Counted from the first letter of the stretch, positions 33,170-42,329 are shown. The stretch is 64,000 bases of DNA from Armatimonadota bacterium (GCA_020438215.1 JAGQUX010000002.1:1-64000); one strand, 5' to 3'. Program-made: numbers and translations. Notes: generated from the letters alone by a model not told the origin.

Positions 33170-33176
33170 GGGCGAA

Positions 33177-33182
33177 ATCGTA
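33177..33182 (-). promoter_or_regulatory. -10 element of leaderless moxR
   Basis: TACGAT on the minus strand, ending 7 nt before the ATG at 33169; no Shine-Dalgarno. Confidence 0.45.
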
Positions 33183-33285
33183 CCTGCAAACCGTGGATTG
33201 CTGTCCCTGTGCGGGAACCTTTCTGACCGGTATCCTGTTCAATCACTCAGCGGGCAAAGTTTGCTTTTCCCGAATCGAATTTGTC

Positions 33286-34413
33286 ATGAAAATGAACCCA
33301 TCTCTCAAAGCCGTCTTGATAGGGGGCGCTTTTCTAGGTGCTTTGTATGGCGCCTATTGGGGATATGGGGAACTGCAGCTCAAAGATTTTGAAGTCACAC
33401 CGGTCGCTCCGGGCGATGTCAACATGATTGCTTTTGATGCGACGGGCAAGTACCGCATTCGTGTTGCGAATCGGGTTGCAACTCTTGTCGAACTGAGCGG
33501 GGATGCAACAGAGCGACGCGCATCGGCTATGGGTGCCGCAGATGAAGATGCACGCCGCATTCCAATCCGTGAGATGTTAGGAGCCTTACAGGGAAAAGAG
33601 GATGACCTGAGCTATTTGATCTCCTCGATGAATAAGTTCAAGGAAGACGATTTGCCTGGGAAAGAAATTCTTTGGTCAGCTTCAGATTTGAAGAAAGCAA
33701 TTGATGGCGACGTGACCCTCAAAGCAAAGCTCGAGGAAGATCTCCTGATGAAGCTTGACGGCACGCCCTTCGATCGCATCAGCATGACGGCTTTGATGAA
33801 CGGAATTGTTATCGAACTTCCTATCCCGATGGAAATTAATGTTGGGGGCAAAGTCAAGTCCGTCACGGGGACAGTGAAGATTCCATTCAAAACGCGTCTC
33901 ATGGATGCGTTTGAGAAGCTTGCCAGTGAGAAGGCAACGCTTGGTCAGGACTTCATCATAGGGAACTACGAGCAACTGGCTCAGAGTATTTTGGAAGGCA
34001 CCTCGAACAAAGAAGATTTGGGAAAAGCGATCTCAAAATTGATCTCAGATACTCAAATTGACCGGTATCGGCAGGCTCCGGCCCAACTATTGCAGAGTGC
34101 TGAGGTGTTGATCACCGATGAACACCTTCGAGGATGCGAAATCTCATCGTATCAAGATGACCGTGGTAACACGATCACTGATATGTCGATACGTGTGAAC
34201 GACGAAGGTAGGAAGCGGCTTTGGAAGCACAGCCGAGATACCAAAGGTTTCTCGCTGATGCTGATTGTCGATGGGGTTGCCATTGCGGCTCCGGAAGTGG
34301 TTTCTCAGCTTGGCGGGAGCGAAGTCAAGATCAGTCGCTTAATGGAGCAACGCCTTGCCGAAGAAGCTAAGGAAAAGATCAACGTCATTTCAGGACAACA
34401 AGGAAAGAATTAA
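33286..34413 (+). CDS. Membrane-anchored protein with SecD-P1-like domain
   Basis: 375 residues from the ATG at 33286. One N-terminal membrane helix (AVLIGGAFLGALYGAYWGYG) anchors a large outer part. Residues ~271-367 follow the SecD first periplasmic (P1) head pattern: a SAEVLITDEHLRGCEIS strand, SIRVNDEGRKRLW (the 'ltpeGak' helix), then LMLIVDGVAIAAPEV (the 'laivlDgkvisaP' strand). The rest (helix-rich, residues 60-260) is unrecognised, and none of SecD's six transmembrane helices exists. It opens an operon: its stop overlaps the next start (TAATG). Confidence 0.75.
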   Translation: MKMNPSLKAVLIGGAFLGALYGAYWGYGELQLKDFEVTPVAPGDVNMIAFDATGKYRIRVANRVATLVELSGDATERRASAMGAADEDARRIPIREMLGALQGKEDDLSYLISSMNKFKEDDLPGKEILWSASDLKKAIDGDVTLKAKLEEDLLMKLDGTPFDRISMTALMNGIVIELPIPMEINVGGKVKSVTGTVKIPFKTRLMDAFEKLASEKATLGQDFIIGNYEQLAQSILEGTSNKEDLGKAISKLISDTQIDRYRQAPAQLLQSAEVLITDEHLRGCEISSYQDDRGNTITDMSIRVNDEGRKRLWKHSRDTKGFSLMLIVDGVAIAAPEVVSQLGGSEVKISRLMEQRLAEEAKEKINVISGQQGKN

Positions 34414-35192
34414 TGAAGTACGGGACATGGATATGCATTGCACTCGCAAGCATCGCGCTTGTGGGTTGCGGAAAAGATGACACTGCTGGCGTCGCCGTAG
34501 GCGGCGGCCCATCCGGTGATGGCAAGAGTGAAGCACCGGCCACACCGATTCAATCTCAAGAAATCAAAGATGGCGAATCGCCGATGGATCTCTTGCCTAC
34601 GACTGTCGGTAGCCAGGCTGTTTACGAAGTCACTCAAGTTGGCACTAACGAGAAGCGAGAAATTACTCTCAAGGTTGCTAATGTCAAGGAAGTTAACGGC
34701 AAGAAAATCGTGACTCTGGAAACCTACATGGAGGATCCAGAAACCAAGACTGAAAAGAAAACTGATCAGAGCGATTGGGAAATCGGACCAGAGGGTGTTG
34801 CTCAACGAACTTCGGCCGAAACAAAAACTTACGATCCGCCACAACCTGTTCTCAAGTTCCCAATCAAAGTTGGTGAAGAAAGCACTTACGAAGGTGTTGG
34901 CCCAGTACCTGTTGGCGGTCAAGTTGGAAAGCAAGCGGGCAAATACCGTGTGCGCTCATTTGAAGAAGTCGATACTCCGATGGGAACCGTCAACTCGGTC
35001 GCTTGCGAATCTCTTATCGCTTTCGAAGCAGAGAACGAGAAAGGCGAGAAAGGTGTCGTTCGAATCAAAACAGTCATCTGGCTCGCACCCAAGTACGGTA
35101 TCGTTCGTTTTAAGAATTACGCGCTGACGAACACGGGTCAGCAACAGGAAATCCAAAGTCTGGCGATTAAGTCATTCTCGGAAAAGAAGTAG
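34413..35192 (+). CDS. Lipoprotein, member 1 of four-gene paralogous set
   Basis: 259 residues. Lipobox LVGC (Cys19). After a Gly/Pro-rich linker, a beta-rich domain begins at PMDLLPTTVGSQAVYEV. It shares with the next three genes a core of the form (G-x-W/Y ... strand ... 'TPxGxFxxv' ... strand ... aromatic-LAPKYGIVRFKNYAL), here VDTPMGTVNSVACES. Function unknown; exported and lipid-anchored. Third-codon usage is normal for the region. Confidence 0.75.
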   Translation: MKYGTWICIALASIALVGCGKDDTAGVAVGGGPSGDGKSEAPATPIQSQEIKDGESPMDLLPTTVGSQAVYEVTQVGTNEKREITLKVANVKEVNGKKIVTLETYMEDPETKTEKKTDQSDWEIGPEGVAQRTSAETKTYDPPQPVLKFPIKVGEESTYEGVGPVPVGGQVGKQAGKYRVRSFEEVDTPMGTVNSVACESLIAFEAENEKGEKGVVRIKTVIWLAPKYGIVRFKNYALTNTGQQQEIQSLAIKSFSEKK

Positions 35193-35195
35193 GAC

Positions 35196-35960
35196 ATGAA
35201 AATCAAGGCATCATCACTCATTCTCGCGTTGGGACTCTTTGCTTTCGGCCTAGTGGCCTGTGACAAGAAGAAAGATGAAGGGACTTCAAACTCGGTGACC
35301 GCTCAGGGCAAAACGACTGAGAACCAAGAGACACCGACTTTGCCTGAATCAGATGCGGATGATGTGACCGATGCTCAGCGTCATGCCGGATACCAGTACT
35401 ACGGTATCGGCAAAAACCAAACACTGACCTTTGATATGACTCGCCCTGATAGCGAAGGTAAACCCGCGACTTCTGAAGGGAAGCAGTCGGTGATTTATCA
35501 AGGAAAGGTCGATGGTGTTCCGACTTACAAGTTTGAGCGTGAAGGTGCTCTGGCTGATATGGGTACCGACACGGTTGTTCTGAAAGATGATGGCGTGTTT
35601 TTGTTGGAATCTCAATTCGGAAAATTTGATACACCGGTTATCGCTCTCCCCAGCGAAATGAGTGTTGGGAAAAACTGGGCAAGCTCTCAAACCGTGAAGG
35701 GGCCGACGGGAGAAGATGTGAATATCGAGCTGAACAACAAGATTGTTCGCGAAGAGAAAATCACCACTCCGGCCGGTGAATTTGATACGATGGTAGTGAC
35801 TTCAACTGGAACAATCAAAATGGCGGACGTCACTCAGCCCGTAACGGGAACGGTTTGGTATGCAAAGGGCATTGGCTCGGTCAAGTTGGAAATCAAGGCG
35901 ACTGACGCGGCAACGGGCAAACCGACCGTCACCACTGTTGTTCTGAAGTCAATGGAGTAA
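35196..35960 (+). CDS. Lipoprotein, member 2 of paralogous set
   Basis: 254 residues, lipobox LVAC (Cys22), then a charged linker (DKKKDEG). The C-terminal core, from MSVGKNWASSQTV through ITTPAGEFDTMVVTSTG to GTVWYAKGIGSVKLEI, matches member 1 and resembles the DUF3108-like 'TPAGxFxx(v)' lipid-carrier sandwiches. Starts 3 nt after member 1. Confidence 0.75.
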   Translation: MKIKASSLILALGLFAFGLVACDKKKDEGTSNSVTAQGKTTENQETPTLPESDADDVTDAQRHAGYQYYGIGKNQTLTFDMTRPDSEGKPATSEGKQSVIYQGKVDGVPTYKFEREGALADMGTDTVVLKDDGVFLLESQFGKFDTPVIALPSEMSVGKNWASSQTVKGPTGEDVNIELNNKIVREEKITTPAGEFDTMVVTSTGTIKMADVTQPVTGTVWYAKGIGSVKLEIKATDAATGKPTVTTVVLKSME

Positions 35961-35964
35961 TCCA

Positions 35965-36582
35965 GTGATTGCCACACTTATTGCCGCTTCATCGATCCTT
36001 GGCCAAGAGAAATCGGCCAAGGATTTCTATCCTTTAATTCCAAATTCCACTTGGGTCTACGAAGAATCTCAAAAAGGGAAGAAAGACAAATCCACTTTGG
36101 AAATGACGGTGAACGAAGCGGTCAAATTTCGTGATCATGATGTGATCCCGGTTGCGAACAAGATGGGTCGCCAGGTCACGAATATTTACTATCAAGTGAC
36201 TGATTCAGAGGTGTTTGTCCTGGGATACGATCTTGAGCAAATGCTTGATAAACCGATTCCGATCTTGAAACTGCAAGGGAAGGAAGCGAATTGGAATTAC
36301 CGTGGAAGCACACAATTGATGGGGTACCCGGCGTCGCTCTCGATGCAATGTACAAGCAAGCTTCTGGGCAAGCGCAAAGTTCTCGGTGAAGAGTGCGAAA
36401 TTCTCGAAGTCAAGTACAAAGCGGTGATCGACGAAGACAGCGGCGGCCTCAAAATCGAGTCCGAGCAAACGGCACTTTATGCGGCTGGAATCGGTCTTTA
36501 TGAAATGAAAGAGATTGGCAATTTCGGGAAGCAACGCACGGAACGAAGCCTCAAGCTGATTTCGTATGAAAAAGGGAACTAA
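35965..36582 (+). CDS. Exported protein, member 3 of paralogous set
   Basis: 205 residues, GTG start. A very short hydrophobic N-terminus (MIATLIAASSILG) replaces a lipobox, so it is probably soluble periplasmic. Domain: FYPLIPNSTWVYEE, EANWNYRGSTQL, KRKVLGEECEILEVKYKA, and TALYAAGIGLYEMKEIG, the equivalent of the aromatic strand in members 1 and 2. Four nt after member 2, and the stop overlaps the start of member 4. Confidence 0.7.
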   Translation: MIATLIAASSILGQEKSAKDFYPLIPNSTWVYEESQKGKKDKSTLEMTVNEAVKFRDHDVIPVANKMGRQVTNIYYQVTDSEVFVLGYDLEQMLDKPIPILKLQGKEANWNYRGSTQLMGYPASLSMQCTSKLLGKRKVLGEECEILEVKYKAVIDEDSGGLKIESEQTALYAAGIGLYEMKEIGNFGKQRTERSLKLISYEKGN

Positions 36583-37271
36583 TGAAAAATCTTTCATTGA
36601 TTGTCAGCGGGCTTATTGCAACAACGGCATTCGCCGTTGTTTCTTGTACTCAGCCGTCCAAAAATCCGGACAATCATGAAAACGACAGTCCACCCACGCC
36701 TCTCAACAAAATAGAGTCTCCAATCAGCGAAGCGCAGAGTTTGAATCCCGAAGCTGCTCCGCCCAAGCTCGGAAATCTCGTACTAGCTGGAACCCTTGTT
36801 CCAGTCGATGTGAAAGCGACAAGGGAAGGCAATACACTACTCATCGAATGTTTGAGCCGCGATACCGTTGTCGAGCGGGAAAAATACTCCTTCAGCGACA
36901 AAGTTTTTGCCATCGTCTCTGGCCCGAGTGACGTTTTTGAACCGCCGATCGCAATCATCCAATATCCCATGGATATTGGCAGCGAATCGAGCTGGGCAGG
37001 CAAAGTTCGAACAGGAACCAATAGTAACCCGGCTAAGGCGATTATTAAGTCTAGTCAAGAGCCAGTGAATGAAGATTTTGGGAGTTTTCAAGCCCTCAAA
37101 GTGACGGTTGACCTGCGGATTGATACTGGCTCTCCGGAACAATCTGAGGCTCGGTTGCAGTTCTGGTTCAAGCCTGGTGAAGGCATGATCATGCGCGAAT
37201 TCGGCGCAGTTTCTAAGCGAGAGCCCCGAATTTCGGAAGATCGAGAACCAACGAGCCCCGAAGAGGGTTAA
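36582..37271 (+). CDS. Lipoprotein, member 4 of paralogous set
   Basis: 229 residues, lipobox VVSC (Cys22), then a Pro/Asn-rich linker. Core: YPMDIGSESSWAGKVRTG, EDFGSFQALKVTVDL and ARLQFWFKPGEGMIMREFG, aligned with members 1-3. It overlaps member 3 by 1 nt and ends 11 nt before rodA, so the whole set is one transcription unit with a shape-determining gene. Confidence 0.7.
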   Translation: MKNLSLIVSGLIATTAFAVVSCTQPSKNPDNHENDSPPTPLNKIESPISEAQSLNPEAAPPKLGNLVLAGTLVPVDVKATREGNTLLIECLSRDTVVEREKYSFSDKVFAIVSGPSDVFEPPIAIIQYPMDIGSESSWAGKVRTGTNSNPAKAIIKSSQEPVNEDFGSFQALKVTVDLRIDTGSPEQSEARLQFWFKPGEGMIMREFGAVSKREPRISEDREPTSPEEG

Positions 37272-37282
37272 TCAGTTTTGAT

Positions 37283-38401
37283 ATGGGAGCATTCTCTGCC
37301 GATAGACAGTTTGTGGTGGAGAGGTCGTCAAAGCCTCGACACGACTATTGGCTGCTCCTGAGTGCATTCATCCTCGCTGCTGCTGGGCTCCTCTGTATGC
37401 ACAGCATCGACCGGTCGCTTGGCACCAACCACGCGATCAAGCAGTCGATCTTTTTTGCTCTGGGATTGGGCGTTTTTCTGGTTGCGAACAAAATCAAATT
37501 GACCGTTTGGAAGAATATGTTCTGGCCACTCTATATCGCCACGAACGTCTTGCTTTTTTTGACGCTATTGATTGGTAAAGGCCCGAACGATGTCAAGCGA
37601 TGGATTGCAATTGGATCGTTTCAGTTTCAGTCTTCTGAAGTCGCCAAGATATTGATCGCCGTGTGCTTTGGTGTATTTTACGCTAAGCGCGAAGAGATCA
37701 TCCGTCAGCCCAAGGTGTTTGCCGGGGCTCTCCTCGTCGCATTGCCGCCGTTACTGTTGATCTTCAAACAACCGCACTTAGGGGGAGCGCTTTCCATCAT
37801 CGTTATGACGATTGCGGCCGCACTTTACGCGGGAGTCCCCGGGAAATTCTTCCCGATTGTCCTTGCTGGACTGATACTTCTGGGTGGTGCGGTATGGGTG
37901 ATGCCGAACGTACTTTCACCTTATATGCGGGGACGGGTGAATAGTCTCATCAATAAGTTTGTGAATGATGATGCTGATGTTCGTGGCAGTGGCTACCAAC
38001 AGCATCAAGCGATGATTGCTATCGGCTCTGGCGGGCCGCTTGGAGCTGGGCTTTTCAATGGCGATCAAAAAGCCGCCGATATCATTCCTGAGCAGCATTC
38101 CGACTTCATTTTCAGCGTTGTCGGAGAGGAAGGCGGGTTCTTTGGGTCTGTGTTGCTGCTGATCTGCTTTGGTTTCTTCTTTTTCCGAGCGTGGTTGGTG
38201 GGTTATCGCGCCAAAACGACAATGGGCAGGGTGGTCGCCGGATCGCTGTTTGCCGTGCTGGGTTTCCACTTCATTGTCAATATGGCGATGGTGCTTCAGA
38301 TTGGGCCGGTTGTGGGCTTGTGGCTCCCATTTATGAGCTACGGTGGCACCGCGCTTTGGATGTGTATGGCGTCGGTTGGCATTCTCGATCAATGCGAATG
38401 A
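37283..38401 (+). CDS. rodA: RodA/FtsW-family SEDS glycosyltransferase
   Basis: 372 residues, about ten membrane helices. SEDS marks: RWIAIGSFQFQSSEVAKI, PHLGGALSIIVM, SGYQQHQAMIAIGSGG, EQHSDFIFSVVGEEGGFFGS and GLWLPFMSYGGTALW. These polymerise lipid II into glycan strands with a class B PBP. No PBP2 or MreBCD gene is adjacent. The RodA versus FtsW assignment rests on overall resemblance. Confidence 0.88.
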   Translation: MGAFSADRQFVVERSSKPRHDYWLLLSAFILAAAGLLCMHSIDRSLGTNHAIKQSIFFALGLGVFLVANKIKLTVWKNMFWPLYIATNVLLFLTLLIGKGPNDVKRWIAIGSFQFQSSEVAKILIAVCFGVFYAKREEIIRQPKVFAGALLVALPPLLLIFKQPHLGGALSIIVMTIAAALYAGVPGKFFPIVLAGLILLGGAVWVMPNVLSPYMRGRVNSLINKFVNDDADVRGSGYQQHQAMIAIGSGGPLGAGLFNGDQKAADIIPEQHSDFIFSVVGEEGGFFGSVLLLICFGFFFFRAWLVGYRAKTTMGRVVAGSLFAVLGFHFIVNMAMVLQIGPVVGLWLPFMSYGGTALWMCMASVGILDQCE

Positions 38402-38410
38402 TCGCTATGC

Positions 38411-38416
38411 TATAAT
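38411..38416 (+). promoter_or_regulatory. -10 element of leaderless ftsK
   Basis: Consensus TATAAT beginning 9 nt after the end of rodA and ending 6 nt before the ftsK ATG; no Shine-Dalgarno. It suggests ftsK has its own start site. Confidence 0.55.
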
Positions 38417-38422
38417 GAACCT

Positions 38423-40681
38423 ATGCCCAAGGAAGGGCGGACGACTAAATCTTCCGCGAAATCTTCGCGTGCCAAGAAGGCCACACCAGCAACCAACCAC
38501 CGTACTTTAGAGGTGGTCGGAATTGTCCTGATCGCCCTCGCCCTTGTTCTTATTGTGGGGCTGAGTGCGAGCAACGGCGGACTGCTGGGGGATTCTGTGG
38601 CGCAACTCTCCCGTATCCTCTTTGGACGCGGCGCGTGGATTGTTCCTGCCGTCCTTGGTCTGAGCGGCCTCTCGTTGATTTTCGGGCGGGCGCAAATTCA
38701 ATCCCGATTAGTGGCTTGGGGGGCATCACTGACTTTTCTTGGTGTATTGGCGGCACTCGCTAAACCGGACGCCACCGGCGATTACTTTGTCAGTCAGGCG
38801 ATGGAATCGAGCGGTGGCTACTTCGGCGCGATTGTTGGCTGGGCACTGAGTTCACTGTTTGGTGAAGGCAAGGTCATCGGCGTTTTTGCAATGATCGTGA
38901 TCGGGTTGCTTCTCTGCCTCAATATCCCGATCCGCGAGACGATTCAGAACATCAAGGATGCTTCGAAAGAGGAGAAGATCACCAAGGGCATTGATAAGGC
39001 AAAAGCCAAGGCTCTCAAGCAAGAAGAAGCAGCCCTTTCTGCGCGGATGAATCGGCGATCATCGGCCGCAGCGGTTGTTGTTGAAGAAGATGATCCGAAA
39101 CCAGAAGTCAAAAAACCGAAAATCGCCTTTCAAACTCCGGAGCCATCAAAGCCAATTGCCCAATCTGGGGAACTTGATTTTGCGAGCTACAAGAACCCAG
39201 AGCCGGAGAATGGATATCAACTTCCTCCTCTTGATCTGCTTGTCGAGCCGGATAAGAAGGGCAAAAAAGATCCGAAGGAAGTCCAGCAGAACATCGAAAA
39301 GCTGGAAGACACACTCGAAGAATTCAATATTGATGCGAACGTGGTTGCGGTTGCGCAGGGGCCGACCATCACGCGCTATGAAATTCAGCTGGGGCCGGGG
39401 ATTCGCGTTAACAAGATTGTCAATCTCGCGGATAACATTGCCATGTCACTTGCAGCGAGCCATGTCCGGGTGGAAGCACCCATTCCTGGCAAGAGCGCGA
39501 TTGGGATTGAAATCCCCTCTGCAACTCGCCAAATGGTGAGTTTGCGGGAGATGTGCGATAGTCTTGAGTTTCACGATAAAACGCATAAGCTCTGTATTGC
39601 GCTTGGAAAAGACGTTGCCGGTGCAAATGTTTACACTGACTTGACCCGGATGCCTCACCTTTTGGTTGGGGGGGCAACTAATAGCGGGAAATCGATATGT
39701 CTGAGTAGCCTCATCATGAGCCTCATCCTGAAGATGACTCCGAAGGAACTCAAGCTCGTGATGATCGACCCGAAGCGGGTGGAACTCACCCTTTTTGAAG
39801 GCCTACCGCACTTGATGTGTCCGGTGGTCAAAGATGTCAAAGAGTCGGCGGGGGTTCTTCGCGCAGTGGTGCGCGAGATGGATCGCCGCTACGACAAGTT
39901 CTCCGAGGCTGGAGTTCGAAACATTGATGGTTGGAATGCCAAGGCTTCTTATCAAGATCAGATTCCGTACATCGTGGTGATCGTAGATGAGCTTGCCGAC
40001 CTCATGATCCAGTGCGGGAATGAAGTCGAAACAAGCATTTGCCGGTTGGCTCAACTCGCGCGTGCGGTGGGGATTCACCTGGTGATCGCAACCCAGCGCC
40101 CGAGCGTGGACGTTATTACCGGGACGATCAAGAACAACATTTCGAGCCGCGTAGCGTTCGCGGTCAGTAGCGGGATTGATAGCCGCACGATTCTTGACTC
40201 AACCGGCGCAGAGGATTTGATCGGGAGGGGCGACATGCTCTTCCTTCCGATTGATGCGACCAAGCCGATTCGGATTCAGGGCAACTTTGTGAGCGAGAAG
40301 GAGATTGAAGATGTCTGCAACTTCTGGCGCAAACAAGAAAAGCCGCACTACGTTCTCAACCCCGTCCAAATCGTGCTGGAAGAACGCGAGTCCGAGATGC
40401 GCGAAGCAGCGGCGGACGATCCACTGTTTGAAGATGTCGTGCGGTTCGTTGTCGGCGGTGGGCAGGCGAGCACTAGCACTCTTCAGCGCAAATTCTCGAT
40501 CGGGTTCCAGCGGGCCGGTCGCATCATGGACATGATGGAGGAGCGCGGCATCATCGGCCCGAAAGAAGGCACGAAACCGCGTCAGGTTCTGGTTGATCCG
40601 ATGCAAGCTGAGGCACTACTTGGGAATGCACAGTACGAGAATCCTATGCCTGAAGGCGCGTATCTGGAAGACGAAGACTAA
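38423..40681 (+). CDS. ftsK: DNA translocase FtsK/SpoIIIE
   Basis: 752 residues. Basic N-terminus, four membrane helices (~30-180), a charged linker, then the motor: beta domain with GPTITRYEIQLGPGIRV and GKSAIGIEIPS, Walker A LVGGATNSGKSICL, VMIDPKRVELTLF, Walker B VVIVDELADLM and VIATQRPSVDVITGTIK. The C-terminal gamma winged helix (ASTSTLQRKFSIGFQRAGRIMDMMEERGIIG) reads KOPS-type DNA signals. It pumps chromosome ends through the division septum. Confidence 0.96.
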   Translation: MPKEGRTTKSSAKSSRAKKATPATNHRTLEVVGIVLIALALVLIVGLSASNGGLLGDSVAQLSRILFGRGAWIVPAVLGLSGLSLIFGRAQIQSRLVAWGASLTFLGVLAALAKPDATGDYFVSQAMESSGGYFGAIVGWALSSLFGEGKVIGVFAMIVIGLLLCLNIPIRETIQNIKDASKEEKITKGIDKAKAKALKQEEAALSARMNRRSSAAAVVVEEDDPKPEVKKPKIAFQTPEPSKPIAQSGELDFASYKNPEPENGYQLPPLDLLVEPDKKGKKDPKEVQQNIEKLEDTLEEFNIDANVVAVAQGPTITRYEIQLGPGIRVNKIVNLADNIAMSLAASHVRVEAPIPGKSAIGIEIPSATRQMVSLREMCDSLEFHDKTHKLCIALGKDVAGANVYTDLTRMPHLLVGGATNSGKSICLSSLIMSLILKMTPKELKLVMIDPKRVELTLFEGLPHLMCPVVKDVKESAGVLRAVVREMDRRYDKFSEAGVRNIDGWNAKASYQDQIPYIVVIVDELADLMIQCGNEVETSICRLAQLARAVGIHLVIATQRPSVDVITGTIKNNISSRVAFAVSSGIDSRTILDSTGAEDLIGRGDMLFLPIDATKPIRIQGNFVSEKEIEDVCNFWRKQEKPHYVLNPVQIVLEERESEMREAAADDPLFEDVVRFVVGGGQASTSTLQRKFSIGFQRAGRIMDMMEERGIIGPKEGTKPRQVLVDPMQAEALLGNAQYENPMPEGAYLEDED

Positions 40682-41556
40682 CTTCGTTCGATCAGCTGGC
40701 ACTGCATTCCACGATTAGTGGCGAGGCGGACGCCTTCATCACCCATTACGCAGATCGCGGTCGCCCAAGGATCATTTTTCAGCCCAGAACGGGAGATCAC
40801 CGTGGCCTGCCGACGATTGGTGAGGGCTTGCCCCGTGCGCGGATCGACGATGTGGGAGTAACGCTTACCCCCGATTTCGACAAACTGCTCGGTGCTGCCG
40901 CTGGTCGAAACTGACTTATTTCGGATTGAAAGTGATTGCCCTGTTCCTTCAATGGTAACGGGCCAGTCTTCTTCTTCATCGGGGGTTTCGCCGAGAGCCA
41001 TGTCTCCGCCCGCAATCACAGCGGCGTAGTGGACACCCTCTCGGCGGAGGGCGGCAAGAGCTTCGTCGCAGGCAAACCCTTTGGCGACACCGCCCATATC
41101 GATTTCGATTCCGGGTTTCGCGATGCGAATTTGCCGAGTGCGGTGATCAATCTCGACATTTTGCCAACCGACGTTCTCCTTGGCTTTCGCGAGTAGATCC
41201 GGGTCAGGGAGATTGCCGGTCTTCCGCGCTTCCCGCCAGAGCTTGATGATTGGTCCAGCGGTGAAATCGAATGCTCCGTCTGTAGCGCGGGCAACTGCGA
41301 TGGATTTGTCTATAGCGGCGAAAAGATCATGAGAAACATCGCTCCATTTGCCGACTCCATTCTGGACAAGCAACTTGATCTCGCTGTCGCGGCGGTAATC
41401 GCTCATGGATTGTTCGAGTTGCTCAAATCGGAGGAAAGCGGCTTTAGCTCCTCGTTCTGCATGGATGCTGTCATCGGCAAAACAACGGATGACCACCTCC
41501 ATTCCCATGTGAATTTCAACAAATGAGAACAATTCGAGATTCGGCAACTCTTCCAC
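40678..41556 (-). CDS. apbE: FAD:protein FMN transferase ApbE
   Basis: 292 residues. ApbE features: ATDGAFDFTAGPIIKLWR, the IDMGGVAKGFACDEAL segment, the VIAGGDMAL nucleotide/metal loop, and a SVSTSGSTEQF plus YSHIVDPRTGQAL end. It attaches FMN to Thr/Ser of Nqr/Rnf-type proteins. GTG at 41556 is chosen; the ATG at 41598 would run over the divergent gene's start. No signal peptide or lipobox is visible, so this looks like a cytoplasmic form. Stop shares CTAA with ftsK. Confidence 0.9.
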   Translation of the reverse strand: MEELPNLELFSFVEIHMGMEVVIRCFADDSIHAERGAKAAFLRFEQLEQSMSDYRRDSEIKLLVQNGVGKWSDVSHDLFAAIDKSIAVARATDGAFDFTAGPIIKLWREARKTGNLPDPDLLAKAKENVGWQNVEIDHRTRQIRIAKPGIEIDMGGVAKGFACDEALAALRREGVHYAAVIAGGDMALGETPDEEEDWPVTIEGTGQSLSIRNKSVSTSGSTEQFVEIGGKRYSHIVDPRTGQALTNRRQATVISRSGLKNDPWATAICVMGDEGVRLATNRGMQCQLIERS

Positions 41557-41588
41557 GAATCCTATTCTAGTGCCAAAATAGGGGTGAG

Positions 41589-42329
41589 ATGTTCGCATCG
41601 ATTGCTTGTTTGTCTGTCCTTATGTCTGATTCCCCCGAAACCAAAGGCTGGGTGGAGAAAATTCCTGGCCATCTTGCTGAGTTCCGCATGGTCACGATCC
41701 CTGGCGTTGATGGCAAGGGCGAGTTGCATATCGCTGAAACAGAACTGACCTGGGATGTGTACGACATCTTCGCTTACCGCCTTGATTTGACTCAGGAAGA
41801 GCAGGCGGCTGGCGTTGAACTGACAAGCCGACCTTCCAAGCCGTATGGGGCGGCAGATCGCGGTTATGGACACAAAGGATTTCCCGCGATTGGAATGACC
41901 GAGAATTCGGCCAAGCGGTTCTGCGAATGGCTGAGCAAGAAAACTGGCAAGCACTATCGCCTCCCCACTTTGTCGGAATGGCAACACGCGGCTAAAGCCG
42001 GAGCTAAGGATGTCCCCAGTCCGATCAACGACTTTTCTTGGAATTGGGATAACGCGGACGACAAAACTCAAGCCGTTGGCAAAAAGAAAGCGAACGCTTG
42101 GGGATTGTTCGATATGCTCGGCAATGTGAGCGAGTGGGTGACCAAGTCAGATGGCACGGCAACAACTGCGGGCGGTCATTTCTACAACAAGCCCAAAGAA
42201 TTGAAGTTTGATTACACCGAGGACTACGATTCCAGTTGGCAAGAATCTGACGCCCAAATCCCCAAATCGAAGTGGTGGCTATCGGACGGTGACTTTGTGG
42301 GAATGCGCGTTGTTTGTGACAAGAAATAG
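41589..42329 (+). CDS. SUMF1/FGE-sulfatase domain protein
   Basis: 246 residues with a short hydrophobic leader. The FGE-like fold is shown by IAETELTWDVYDIF, FPAIGMTENSAKRFCEWLSKKTGKHYRLPTLSEWQHAAKAG, GLFDMLGNVSEWVTKSDG and the closing DFVGMRVVCDKK. The paired active-site cysteines of true formylglycine-generating enzymes are not seen, so this is probably a lectin-like or structural member. Located 78 nt before the Gfo/Idh/MocA gene. Confidence 0.85.
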   Translation: MFASIACLSVLMSDSPETKGWVEKIPGHLAEFRMVTIPGVDGKGELHIAETELTWDVYDIFAYRLDLTQEEQAAGVELTSRPSKPYGAADRGYGHKGFPAIGMTENSAKRFCEWLSKKTGKHYRLPTLSEWQHAAKAGAKDVPSPINDFSWNWDNADDKTQAVGKKKANAWGLFDMLGNVSEWVTKSDGTATTAGGHFYNKPKELKFDYTEDYDSSWQESDAQIPKSKWWLSDGDFVGMRVVCDKK

